Assembly (NCBI GenBank): GCA_016721735.1
Contig: JADKHM010000001.1
Coordinates: 124,001-188,000, forward strand
Length of the DNA stretch: 64,000 nt
Direction: 5' to 3'
DNA from: Flavobacterium sp.
GTDB lineage: Bacteria > Bacteroidota > Bacteroidia > Flavobacteriales > Flavobacteriaceae
The notes beneath the pieces were generated by a model. That model saw nothing but the letters and a program-made list of their open reading frames with translations. It had not been told where the DNA came from and made no database searches. The position numbers and the translations under genes are program-made. This document shows positions 45,353 to 53,402 of this stretch, in pieces (within the stretch, counting starts at the first letter, position 1; every line of letters starts with the position of its first letter).

Positions 45353-45384
45353 CAAATGTAAAAAATAAAATAGGTGAAATGCAA
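45353..45384 (-). promoter_or_regulatory. Candidate speA promoter
   Basis: TTG (45384-45382), 21 bp, TACATTTG (45360-45353). It matches the flavobacterial form TTG-N17-23-TAnnTTTG. Confidence 0.45.
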
Positions 45385-45403
45385 TCCTTTTATTAAAAAA
45401 ATA

Positions 45404-46474
45404 TTAAGTTTTGTAATTTAAAAAAGCGGCCGTAATTAATTCTTTTTCAGCGGTTTGGTTGATCTTGATTTTACCAATAGAATCCAACAACGCAAATTGA
45501 ATCATTCCGTATTCGTTTTTCTTATCATGGATGAGCAATTCTTGGATTGGATCTAGGTCGGATTCGTCAAATTGAATTCGGTCGAAAATGCTGTTTATCG
45601 TGTCTTTTATTTCAAGGTATTCGCGTTCCTCTATCAATTGCTTTTGGAGAGAAATATAGCTTTCAAGTATCATTCCTGCTGCGATGGCTTCTCCGTGAAG
45701 TAAAGTTGTTTTGTGTTCATTTTCTAAAAAGTAACTTTCAATCGCATGCCCTAAAGTATGCCCAAAATTTAAAGCTTTTCGAATACCATTTTCGGTTGGA
45801 TCTTGCATAACAATTGTGTTTTTGATCACAATCGATTGATATATAAGAGCATCAAAATCGGCGAAATCTACTTGATCTAAAATTCGAAACTTTTCCCAAT
45901 AGGTTTTGTCTTGAATTAAACCATGTTTCAGCATTTCCGCCAAGCCTGATCGCATTTCGTTCTTAGGCAAAGTTTCTAAATAGCTTGCATCTACAACAAT
46001 CATTTTCGGCACGTGAATCACGCCAATTTGATTTTTCAAATTACCTAAGTCAACACCATTTTTTCCTCCGACTGATGCGTCAACCATGGCTAGGAGCGTG
46101 GTTGGAACATGAATAAAGTCGATGCCTCTTTTGAAAGTCGACGCCACAAAGCCACCCAAATCAGTCACGACGCCGCCACCTAAGTTGATGATTAGACTTT
46201 TTCTATCAGCGCCTAATTCTGTTAGAGCTTCCCAAATTTGGACACAAGTTTCGATGTTTTTGGAACTTTCGCCTGATTCAAATTCGATGATTTCAATGGG
46301 GATTTCTGTCGCTAAATAAGGCAAGAACTGCGGCAAGCAGCATTCATTCGATTGACTATCAACGAGTACGAAGATGCTAGAATATTTTTCCTCTAAAAGT
46401 ATTTCATTGAGCGCCTCATAACCTGTTTCGGAAAAATAAATGGGATAGCCATTGGCTTGGATGGTTTGCATCAT
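45404..46474 (-). CDS. aroB: 3-dehydroquinate synthase
   Basis: 356 residues. Second step of the shikimate pathway, NAD- and metal-dependent. Motifs GGGVVTDLGGFVASTFKRG (near 98) and PTTLLAMVDASVGGKNGVD (near 125) are intact, as are the metal-binding histidine regions NFGHTLGHAIE (near 244) and LLHGEAIAAGM (near 262). Starts at ATG 46474; a second ATG follows one codon later. Confidence 0.95.
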   Translation of the reverse strand: MMQTIQANGYPIYFSETGYEALNEILLEEKYSSIFVLVDSQSNECCLPQFLPYLATEIPIEIIEFESGESSKNIETCVQIWEALTELGADRKSLIINLGGGVVTDLGGFVASTFKRGIDFIHVPTTLLAMVDASVGGKNGVDLGNLKNQIGVIHVPKMIVVDASYLETLPKNEMRSGLAEMLKHGLIQDKTYWEKFRILDQVDFADFDALIYQSIVIKNTIVMQDPTENGIRKALNFGHTLGHAIESYFLENEHKTTLLHGEAIAAGMILESYISLQKQLIEEREYLEIKDTINSIFDRIQFDESDLDPIQELLIHDKKNEYGMIQFALLDSIGKIKINQTAEKELITAAFLNYKT

Positions 46475-46554
46475 AATCTTTGAAAGTATTTCGCAAAATA
46501 AGGTATTTTTTATTGAATAGTAGCTACAATTATTTAGTCAATTTTGTGATTTTT

Positions 46555-46588
46555 TTTGGAATTGCATACATGAATTAGTGTAAATTTG
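46555..46588 (+). promoter_or_regulatory. Candidate promoter of the photolyase-associated gene cluster
   Basis: TTTG (46555-46558), 22 bp, TAAATTTG (46581-46588); start predicted about 32 nt before the TIGR03643 gene. Confidence 0.45.
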
Positions 46589-46625
46589 TTTAATCTTTTT
46601 TTAAAATAAATAAACAAAGTTTTAA

Positions 46626-46913
46626 ATGATGCAAGAAAGAGTGTTTAATGAAATAGAAATTGACCGAATTATTGAAATGGCTTGGGAAGACAGAACGCCG
46701 TTTGATGCGATTAAATTTCAATTCGGACTGGCAGAAGCAGACGTGAAGGCCCTGATGAAAAAGGAACTAAAGTTTAGGAGTTATACTTTATGGAGAACAC
46801 GGGTGGAAAATTGTAAAACCAAGCATGTTGCAAAACGCATTGCGGGAATAGATCGATTTAAATGCAATCGACAAAGAGCGATTTCGAGCAATAAAATATC
46901 AAAACGATCATAG
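46626..46913 (+). CDS. TIGR03643 family small protein
   Basis: 95 residues with the family core IDRIIEMAWEDRTPFDAIKFQFGL, FRSYTLWRTRV and a basic C-terminus (KHVAKRIAGIDRFKCNRQR). Function is unknown; members commonly occur near cryptochrome/photolyase genes, as here, and the helical, basic nature suggests nucleic acid binding. DUF2452 gene begins 10 bp after. Confidence 0.82.
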   Translation: MMQERVFNEIEIDRIIEMAWEDRTPFDAIKFQFGLAEADVKALMKKELKFRSYTLWRTRVENCKTKHVAKRIAGIDRFKCNRQRAISSNKISKRS

Positions 46914-46923
46914 AATTATTCAA

Positions 46924-47349
46924 ATGGAAAAAGAAAGACCAGACAATATAGTGTTTTCAGAGGATAAAGGTTATCATGCTAATTTATTACCTTATTCAAC
47001 CAATGTTGGTGCGCCAATGATTAAAGTTGATGACGTAGTTTCCTGGAAAAGCCGAGGGATTAGCAATGTGAACAAAGAGTTCGAAAATAAATTTAATGAA
47101 CTCAAATTGCAGTATCAGGCGTTGATGGAAGAGTACGAGTGGAATGAATTGGTTTATCAGTCAAAATTCTCGTTTGAACCAGTCATTGGAGAAATTTACC
47201 ACTTATATCGCGGAGAAGATGGCGTAAATTTTTTATCGCTTATTGGCCCGTTAGAATGGAACCGTGAACACATTGGTACTTTCAAACTGAATAGCGAAAG
47301 AAAGTGGATTGTTCTTCGTGATAAAGAAACCTCCTTTCCAAAGTTTTAA
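46924..47349 (+). CDS. DUF2452 domain-containing protein
   Basis: 141 residues, cytoplasmic. Recognised by RPDNIVFSEDKGYHANLLPYSTNVGAP near the start, a central helical stretch and YHLYRGEDGVNFLSLIGPLEW. No catalytic motif is evident and the function is unknown. Part of the run of closely spaced genes leading to the cryptochrome. Confidence 0.78.
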   Translation: MEKERPDNIVFSEDKGYHANLLPYSTNVGAPMIKVDDVVSWKSRGISNVNKEFENKFNELKLQYQALMEEYEWNELVYQSKFSFEPVIGEIYHLYRGEDGVNFLSLIGPLEWNREHIGTFKLNSERKWIVLRDKETSFPKF

Positions 47350-47394
47350 TTCTAGTTTCTAAAAATTACTCTATTAATTCAAAGCTCTTTAAAA

Positions 47395-48048
47395 ATGCAA
47401 AAACACCTTTCTTTTGATGATATTATGATGATGGAAAAACAAAACCGCGTACATTTTGTCAACAGCTTGGGTGGTTTTAAAAGCGTTGCTTTGGTGGGAA
47501 CGGTCGATGTCTTAGGGAATGAAAATCTATCTATTTTTAGTTCTGTTTTTCATATCGGCGCCAATCCACCATTGATTGGGTTGATCTTTAGACCAAGTCC
47601 ACCTGAACGCGACACGATGAACAACATTTTATCGACAGGTTTTTACACCATTAATCACATCAACGAAAAGATTTATCGACAAGCGCATCAAACTTCAGCG
47701 CGGTACGAAGCATCCGTGTCTGAGTTTGAAGCGACTAGACTCGAAGCCGAATACAAAAACAATTTTTTTGCGCCGTTTGTAGCCGAAAGTCAATTGAAAA
47801 TGGGAATAGCATTTAAAGAAAAAATAAATTTAAACATTAATAGCACCACGCTCATTATAGGTGAAATCACGGACGTTTATCTTCCAAGTGATTGTGTACT
47901 TGAAGATGGATTTATCGACTTAGAAAAAGCCAATACCATTACCTGTTCTGGTTTGGATAGTTATCACAAAACCGTTCAATTGGATCGTTTGAGTTATGCC
48001 AAGCCAAATCAACAACTATCATCAATTCTTAAATCCGAAGAATATTAA
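47395..48048 (+). CDS. Flavin reductase family protein (FMN-binding split barrel)
   Basis: 217 residues. FLAV_RED-type core with FHIGANPPLIGLIFRPSP and TGFYTINHI (FMN-binding loops). Such proteins bind FMN and reduce it or act as flavin-dependent oxidoreductases. Its TAA is followed after one base by the ATG of the DUF2071 gene. Position just before a cryptochrome, a flavoprotein, is suggestive. Confidence 0.85.
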   Translation: MQKHLSFDDIMMMEKQNRVHFVNSLGGFKSVALVGTVDVLGNENLSIFSSVFHIGANPPLIGLIFRPSPPERDTMNNILSTGFYTINHINEKIYRQAHQTSARYEASVSEFEATRLEAEYKNNFFAPFVAESQLKMGIAFKEKINLNINSTTLIIGEITDVYLPSDCVLEDGFIDLEKANTITCSGLDSYHKTVQLDRLSYAKPNQQLSSILKSEEY

Positions 48049-48049
48049 A

Positions 48050-48784
48050 ATGACCGTTTTTTTAAAAGCAAATTGGGAAAATATCATCATGGTCAATTAT
48101 GAAATTGAACCTGAAATTCTATTGCCTTACTTACCCAACGGAGTGACACTCGATTTGTATGATGGCAAAGCGTATGTTAGTTTGGTTGGTTTTATGTTCA
48201 AAAACACGAAAATATTCGGCGTTCCAATTCCGTACTTAGGAACTTTTGAAGAAATTAATCTTCGCTTTTATGTAAAACGCCGAGAGGGAAATACAATCAA
48301 AAGAGGCGTTGTTTTTATCAATGAGACCATTCCATATCGCGTCGTGGCTTGGATGGCGAACAAATTATACAAAGAGCATTATACGGTTGTTCCGACGAGA
48401 CATTTTATTCATCAAATGGGAGAAAAGCAACAAGTAAAATTTGAGTGGCTTTTGAATAGAAGATGGAATCATATCTTGGTTGAAGCCAACACTGCCGCGA
48501 AGAAAATGGTAGCCAAATCGCTTGAGGAATTTATCTATGAACATTATTATGGTTACACGAAGGTTAGTGAGAACTATACGGAAGAGTATCGCTTACAACA
48601 TCCAAGTTGGGAAGTGAATGAAGTTTATAATTATGACATTCGTTGCGATTTTTCATCAATGTATGGAGCGGATTTTTCTGTTTTAAATGAAACCAAACCC
48701 ACTGCTGTTTTTATCGCAAAAGGTTCTTCGGTTAAGGTCGATTGGAAGCGAACGCCGTTAAAAATGAAAAATGAAACGGGTTAA
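48050..48784 (+). CDS. DUF2071 (YqjF-like) family protein
   Basis: 244 residues from the ATG at 48050, which fits the family start (MTVFLKANWENIIMVNYEIEPEILLPYLPNGV). Other family motifs are YVSLVGFMF, PYLGTFEEINLRFYV and PYRVVAWMANKLY. Function unknown. Its 3' end overlaps the DUF2256 gene by 14 nt. Confidence 0.82.
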   Translation: MTVFLKANWENIIMVNYEIEPEILLPYLPNGVTLDLYDGKAYVSLVGFMFKNTKIFGVPIPYLGTFEEINLRFYVKRREGNTIKRGVVFINETIPYRVVAWMANKLYKEHYTVVPTRHFIHQMGEKQQVKFEWLLNRRWNHILVEANTAAKKMVAKSLEEFIYEHYYGYTKVSENYTEEYRLQHPSWEVNEVYNYDIRCDFSSMYGADFSVLNETKPTAVFIAKGSSVKVDWKRTPLKMKNETG

Positions 48785-48920
48785 AAAACAACATTTGCCT
48801 TCAAAAATTTGCGCGGTCTGTAACCGACCTTATTCATGGCGAAAAAAATGGGAGCGCGTTTGGGATGAAATAAAATATTGCAGTGATCTATGCAGAAAGA
48901 ATAACAAAAAAGAAAAATGA
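48771..48920 (+). CDS. DUF2256 family four-cysteine mini-protein
   Basis: 49 residues: starts MKRVKKQHLP, with paired cysteines CAVC (residues 14-17) and CSDLC (37-41), a likely zinc knuckle, flanked by Lys/Arg. The sequence PYSWRKKWERVWDEIKYCS is typical of DUF2256. It overlaps the DUF2071 gene by 14 nt and its TGA overlaps the cryptochrome start (ATGA), so translation is coupled to both. DUF2256 genes commonly sit beside cryptochromes; possible nucleic-acid-binding partner (inference). Confidence 0.85.
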   Translation: MKRVKKQHLPSKICAVCNRPYSWRKKWERVWDEIKYCSDLCRKNNKKEK

Positions 48921-50206
48921 AAACGGCAATTGTTTGGTTTAAAACAGATTTACGACTAGAAGACAACGAAACGCTTGTCAAAGCTATTGCCCAAAGTGAT
49001 CAAATCATTCCGCTATATTGTTTTGATGAGTCGCATTTCGAAATGACAACTTACGGATTTCAGAAGACGGGAAGTTTTCGAGCGCAATTTTTACTTGAAT
49101 CCTTGGAAGATTTGGATAAGAATCTGCGGAATGCTGGTTCGGGACTGCTCATTCGAAGAGGCAAACCAGAAGTTGAAATTCTAAAAGTAGTGCAACAATA
49201 TAAAGCACAGAAAGTTTTTGCCAAACGGGAAGTAGCCTATGAAGAAAAGCAAACGGAACAATTAGTTCAAACAGAACTTTTTAAACTGAGATGTGAGTTT
49301 GAGACCTTTAGTACAAGCACCTTATACCATGCCGAAGATTTGCCTTTTTCAATCAAGGATATTCCTGATGTATTTACCAATTTTAGGAAGAAAACAGAGA
49401 AAGATGCTAGGATTCGAAGTGTTTTCGCCAAGCCGTCGGTCATTCAATCTCCGGAATTTCCGTTACTATCTTTGCCAATTTTAGCAGATTTGAATTTGAT
49501 TTCACAAACGATTGACACTCGTGCTGCCATACAATTTAAAGGAGGCGAAACGGAAGGTTTGCAACGATTGAATTACTATTTCTTTCAATCTAAAAGTATT
49601 GCGAATTATAAGGAAACGAGAAATGAATTTATCGGTGCGGATTATTCTTCAAAGTTTTCCGCTTGGTTGGCTTTGGGATGTATTTCGCCAAGATTTATTT
49701 ACCATGAATTAAAGAAATTCGAAGCCGAGTTTGGCGCAAACGACTCGACGTATTGGCTGGTTTTTGAGTTATTATGGCGCGATTTCTTCCGGTTTATGTT
49801 TAAGAAACACCAATCGAAAATGTTTCAACCATCTGGAATTACTAAGGAAAAAGAAATTTCAAAATCGGTTAGTAATAAGTTGCTTCAAAGTTGGATTAAT
49901 GGAACCACAAACAAGAATTTTATCAATGCCAATATGATTGAGCTCAAACGTACTGGTTTTATGAGCAATCGCGGTAGACAGAATGTGGCGAGTTATTTTT
50001 GCAACGATCTCAAATTAGATTGGCGATATGGAGCAGCCTATTTCGAGCAGCAATTGATTGATTATGATGAATGTAGTAATTGGGGTAATTGGGCCTATAT
50101 TGCTGGAGTCGGAAATGATCCGAGGGAAAATCGTTATTTTGATATTGATAAACAAGCTGGACTTTACGATAAGAATAGTTCGTATAGAAATTTATGGTTA
50201 ACGTAA
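48917..50206 (+). CDS. DASH-type cryptochrome / photolyase family protein
   Basis: 429 residues. N-terminal photolyase domain (TAIVWFKTDLRLEDNETL, ALIQS-type alpha/beta) and C-terminal FAD-binding domain with DYSSKFSAWLALGCISPR and DSTYWLVFELLWRDFFRF, hallmarks of CRY-DASH, then NRGRQNVASYF and DWRYGAAYFEQQLIDYD...NWGNWAYIAGVGNDPR. It repairs pyrimidine dimers in single-stranded DNA or senses blue light. Last gene of the cluster from 46626. Confidence 0.92.
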   Translation: MKTAIVWFKTDLRLEDNETLVKAIAQSDQIIPLYCFDESHFEMTTYGFQKTGSFRAQFLLESLEDLDKNLRNAGSGLLIRRGKPEVEILKVVQQYKAQKVFAKREVAYEEKQTEQLVQTELFKLRCEFETFSTSTLYHAEDLPFSIKDIPDVFTNFRKKTEKDARIRSVFAKPSVIQSPEFPLLSLPILADLNLISQTIDTRAAIQFKGGETEGLQRLNYYFFQSKSIANYKETRNEFIGADYSSKFSAWLALGCISPRFIYHELKKFEAEFGANDSTYWLVFELLWRDFFRFMFKKHQSKMFQPSGITKEKEISKSVSNKLLQSWINGTTNKNFINANMIELKRTGFMSNRGRQNVASYFCNDLKLDWRYGAAYFEQQLIDYDECSNWGNWAYIAGVGNDPRENRYFDIDKQAGLYDKNSSYRNLWLT

Positions 50207-50296
50207 ATATGACGACAATAATCAGACAATCACGTTATTGACATTTTAGAGAATAAAAGTGCTCTGAAGTCGTGCAATTTTATGCTAAACTCTCTT

Positions 50297-50304
50297 TATA
50301 TTTG
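50297..50304 (+). promoter_or_regulatory. -7 box of the proline dehydrogenase gene
   Basis: TATATTTG fits TAnnTTTG and predicts a start near 50311. This excludes the in-frame start at 50272 and supports the ATG at 50323. The -33 element is weak. Confidence 0.45.
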
Positions 50305-50322
50305 TTTCCACAATGCTTACTC

Positions 50323-51492
50323 ATGGAAAAAATCTTCAACAACACGCAAGTCGCTTTTGCTTTAAAAAGTGACACCGAATTAGATCGGGCCTATTTTTTA
50401 TTTAAGATGATTGCCAATGAACCATTGGTTCGCATCGGAACGGCGGTTACCAATTTTGCTTTGAAAGCACATCTTCCAGTCGATGGATTGATTCGAGCCA
50501 CCGTGTTCGATCATTTTTGTGGCGGCGTTAATGAAGTAGATTGTTTGTCAGTCGTAGATAAAATGTATACCAAAGGTGTTTCTTCCGTTTTGGATTATTC
50601 GGTAGAAGGAAAAGAAGAGGAAGTGCAGTTCGACGCAGCGCTAGAAATGACGCTAAAAACAGTTGAATTTGCAAAAGAACGTCAAGCGATTCCGTTTGCG
50701 GTTTTTAAGCCAACAGGATTAGGTCGATTGGATTTGTACGAAAAAGTCGGCTCGAAAAATACACTAACTTCTGAAGAAGAAATCGAGTGGAATAAAGTAA
50801 AAGAACGTTTCGAAATCATCTGTAAAACGGCACATGAAAAGGATGTTGCGTTATTGATTGATGCGGAAGAAAGTTGGATGCAAGATGCCGCTGACGATTT
50901 GGTCGAAGCGATGATGCGGAAATACAATAAAGAAAAAGTTATTGTTTTTAATACTTTGCAAATGTATCGTTGGGATCGCATGGACTATCTGAAAAAATTG
51001 CACGAAAGAGCAAAATCAGATGGTTTTTTTATTGGAATGAAATTGGTTCGTGGCGCCTACATGGAGAAAGAAAATGCGCGTGCGGCAGAAAAAGGCTACC
51101 CAACACCGATTTGTGCTTCCAAACAAGCAACTGATGACAACTACAATATCGCGGTTGACTATATGATGCAGTACATTGATCACATGGCTATTTTCGCCGG
51201 AACTCATAATGAAGAAAGTTCCTATAAGTTAATGGAAATGCAACAGGCAAACGGAATTGCTAAAGATGACAAGCGAATTTGGTACGGGCAATTGTACGGC
51301 ATGAGCGATAACATCAGTTATAATTTGGCCAATCATGGCTATAATGTTGCTAAGTATTTGCCATTTGGGCCAGTACGTGATGTGATGCCGTATTTGATTC
51401 GACGTGCAGAAGAGAATACTTCGGTTGCTGGCCAAACCAGTCGTGAATTGAATTTACTAAAAACAGAAAGAGATCGCAGAAAAATAAAGTAA
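50323..51492 (+). CDS. Proline dehydrogenase family protein
   Basis: 389 residues, FAD-dependent (beta/alpha)8 barrel that oxidises proline to pyrroline-5-carboxylate. Key motifs: LVRGAYMEKE (near 246), HNEES, and the C-terminal PFGPVRDVMPYLIRRAEENTS that binds proline. No fused P5C dehydrogenase domain, so it is the monofunctional type. Starts at ATG 50323. Convergent with the ABC exporter, one base between stops. Confidence 0.92.
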   Translation: MEKIFNNTQVAFALKSDTELDRAYFLFKMIANEPLVRIGTAVTNFALKAHLPVDGLIRATVFDHFCGGVNEVDCLSVVDKMYTKGVSSVLDYSVEGKEEEVQFDAALEMTLKTVEFAKERQAIPFAVFKPTGLGRLDLYEKVGSKNTLTSEEEIEWNKVKERFEIICKTAHEKDVALLIDAEESWMQDAADDLVEAMMRKYNKEKVIVFNTLQMYRWDRMDYLKKLHERAKSDGFFIGMKLVRGAYMEKENARAAEKGYPTPICASKQATDDNYNIAVDYMMQYIDHMAIFAGTHNEESSYKLMEMQQANGIAKDDKRIWYGQLYGMSDNISYNLANHGYNVAKYLPFGPVRDVMPYLIRRAEENTSVAGQTSRELNLLKTERDRRKIK

Positions 51493-51493
51493 A

Positions 51494-52801
51494 CTACGAA
51501 TTACTGAACTGCAAATTACTTAAGTTTTTATACAGTCCGTTTTCTAAAGCTAATAGTTCTTGATGCGTTCCTTGCTCTGTGATGATTCCGTTATCTAAGA
51601 CTAAGATTTGATCAGCACTTCTAATGGTTGAAAGTCGATGGGCGATAATGATACTGGTTCTTCCTTCCATCAAAATTTCTAAAGCTTCTTGAACCAATTT
51701 TTCACTTTCACTATCTAATGATGATGTGGCTTCATCCAGAATTAGAATTCTGGGGTTTTTAAGCAAAGCACGAGCAATAGCGATTCGCTGCCGTTGACCT
51801 CCAGAAAGTTTGATACCACGTTCTCCAACAATAGTTTCCATTTTCTCTGGAAATCCATTGATAAAATTAAACGCATTGGCTTGCTTAGCAGCTAATTCAA
51901 TTTCACCATCTGTTGCGTTTGGTTTTCCGTAGGCAATGTTTTCTTTGATGGTTCCACCGAAAAGAATGACATCTTGTGGAACGATACTCATATTTCCTCG
52001 CAGTGTTTCCAGATCGAAGGCGTAAATATTTTTTCCGTCAATTTCTATGGTTCCGTCTTCGATATCGTAAAATCGAAGTAGGAGCGAGGCAATCGTCGAT
52101 TTCCCAACACCACTTGGTCCAACAATAGCTATCTTTTGACCAAATTTGGCGGTAAAGTTTACGCCTTTCAAAACTTTGATTTCTTTTCGTGATGGGTAAC
52201 TAAAGGTTACATTTTTAAAAGTTACGTCCCCATTGATTTTTTGTTGCTCTTTAGCTTCTTTGCTATTGATCTTTTCGGGATCTTCTTCCAATAATTCAAA
52301 AACACGCTCGGTAGCACCAATAGCTTTTTGAATTTGCGCATACAATTCCGCAATTCCTCCAAAAGAGGCACCTACAAAGGTTGAGTACAATACAAAAGAT
52401 ATCAGTTGACCTACACTCATTTCTCCACTAATACTCAATTGTACACCGTACCAAACCACAGCTACAATAGAACCAAATAGGCAAAAAATAATGAAGGAGG
52501 CAAAGTATCCTCTGTATCTTCCTCCTTTGATGGCTAACTTGACGATGTCACGAATTTTTCCGTCATATCTGGCAATTTCGTACCATTCGTTTGCAAAAGC
52601 TTTTACGATAGAAATGCCTTGCATCGTTTCTTCAACAATCACTTGACTTTCGGCCACTTGATCTTGCACTTTTTTTGAATATTTCCTGATAAATCGACCA
52701 AATACAACAGCCGCAACTGCCACTAATGGTACTACTGAAAGCATCAGTAATGTTAATTTGAAACTTTCGTTCGCCAGAAGAATGACACCGCCAATAATCA
52801 A
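51494..52801 (-). CDS. ABC exporter, C-terminal open segment
   Basis: 435 residues from MIIGGVILLANESFKLTL. It keeps the remaining membrane helices and the complete ATPase. In the family this sequence is internal, so the start here is probably not a true one. Confidence 0.65.
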   Translation of the reverse strand: MIIGGVILLANESFKLTLLMLSVVPLVAVAAVVFGRFIRKYSKKVQDQVAESQVIVEETMQGISIVKAFANEWYEIARYDGKIRDIVKLAIKGGRYRGYFASFIIFCLFGSIVAVVWYGVQLSISGEMSVGQLISFVLYSTFVGASFGGIAELYAQIQKAIGATERVFELLEEDPEKINSKEAKEQQKINGDVTFKNVTFSYPSRKEIKVLKGVNFTAKFGQKIAIVGPSGVGKSTIASLLLRFYDIEDGTIEIDGKNIYAFDLETLRGNMSIVPQDVILFGGTIKENIAYGKPNATDGEIELAAKQANAFNFINGFPEKMETIVGERGIKLSGGQRQRIAIARALLKNPRILILDEATSSLDSESEKLVQEALEILMEGRTSIIIAHRLSTIRSADQILVLDNGIITEQGTHQELLALENGLYKNLSNLQFSNS

Positions 52802-52881
52802 AATAAATTGTCTCAGGAACTCTGCGATAGTAGAAGTTAGTGTATCTTGAATTTGCGTAATGTCAGAACTGATGCGGCTAT

Positions 52882-53277
52882 TCAGTTCTCCGACTCTTTT
52901 TGTGAAAAGAATGACATCGGAAGCTTGACTAAGTTGCTGTACAGTGCCAGTCGCAAATTGGCCAGGGTATTCTCTGTAAAATTGACGAATAAGGATAATC
53001 TAAAGAAGGAAAAAAAAGATTGTAAAAACAAGATCATGACTAAGCCTAATGCAATATTATTCGCTAAATCATGATCCTTGTTCTTAACACAATCAACCAA
53101 CATTCCCATTAATTTTGGAAACGCTAGAGCTGTAGCACCTGTAAGTAGCAGGAATACCAAGCCAACATAAAATTTCCATTTATGGTTTCCAGAATACCTA
53201 AAAATAAGTGTTGCCTTTTGTAATGAAGTAGCAGTAATTTTTGACTTTGGTAAATCGTTTTCTTTAAAGCGTGCCAT
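52882..53277 (-). CDS. ABC exporter, N-terminal open segment
   Basis: 131 residues with two membrane helices, ending FFSQKESEN and a stop just after the five-A run. Confidence 0.65.
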   Translation of the reverse strand: MARFKENDLPKSKITATSLQKATLIFRYSGNHKWKFYVGLVFLLLTGATALAFPKLMGMLVDCVKNKDHDLANNIALGLVMILFLQSFFSFFRLSLFVNFTENTLANLRLALYSNLVKLPMSFFSQKESEN

Positions 53278-53293
53278 AATGGTTATTTACGCT

Positions 53294-53301
53294 CAAAAGT
53301 A
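53294..53301 (-). promoter_or_regulatory. Candidate -7 box of the ABC exporter
   Basis: TACTTTTG on the minus strand, 16 bp before the ATG; no clear -33. Confidence 0.35.
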
Positions 53302-53402
53302 AACATTTATACTTCTATCATGTAGACTGCTATTCTTGCATTTTCAGAATTAACAAATAATTAGCATGATAAATACTTTTCGTAGGTCAATCCAACAATT
53401 AT

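Larger units (their letters stand above)
51494..53277 (-). pseudogene. ABC exporter (permease-ATPase half transporter) with a single frameshift
   Basis: Read through, the product would be about 594 residues, MsbA-like: six membrane segments then an ATPase with Walker A GPSGVGKST, signature LSGGQRQR, Walker B ILDEATSSLD and switch His IIAHRLST. The frame breaks at 52897-52901, where the minus strand has CAAAAAG with five A; adding one A gives FFSQKRVGELNSRISSDI, the family sequence. Everything after is intact, so the lesion is recent, a homopolymer error, or a slippage site. Likely exports lipid or drug. Confidence 0.8.
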
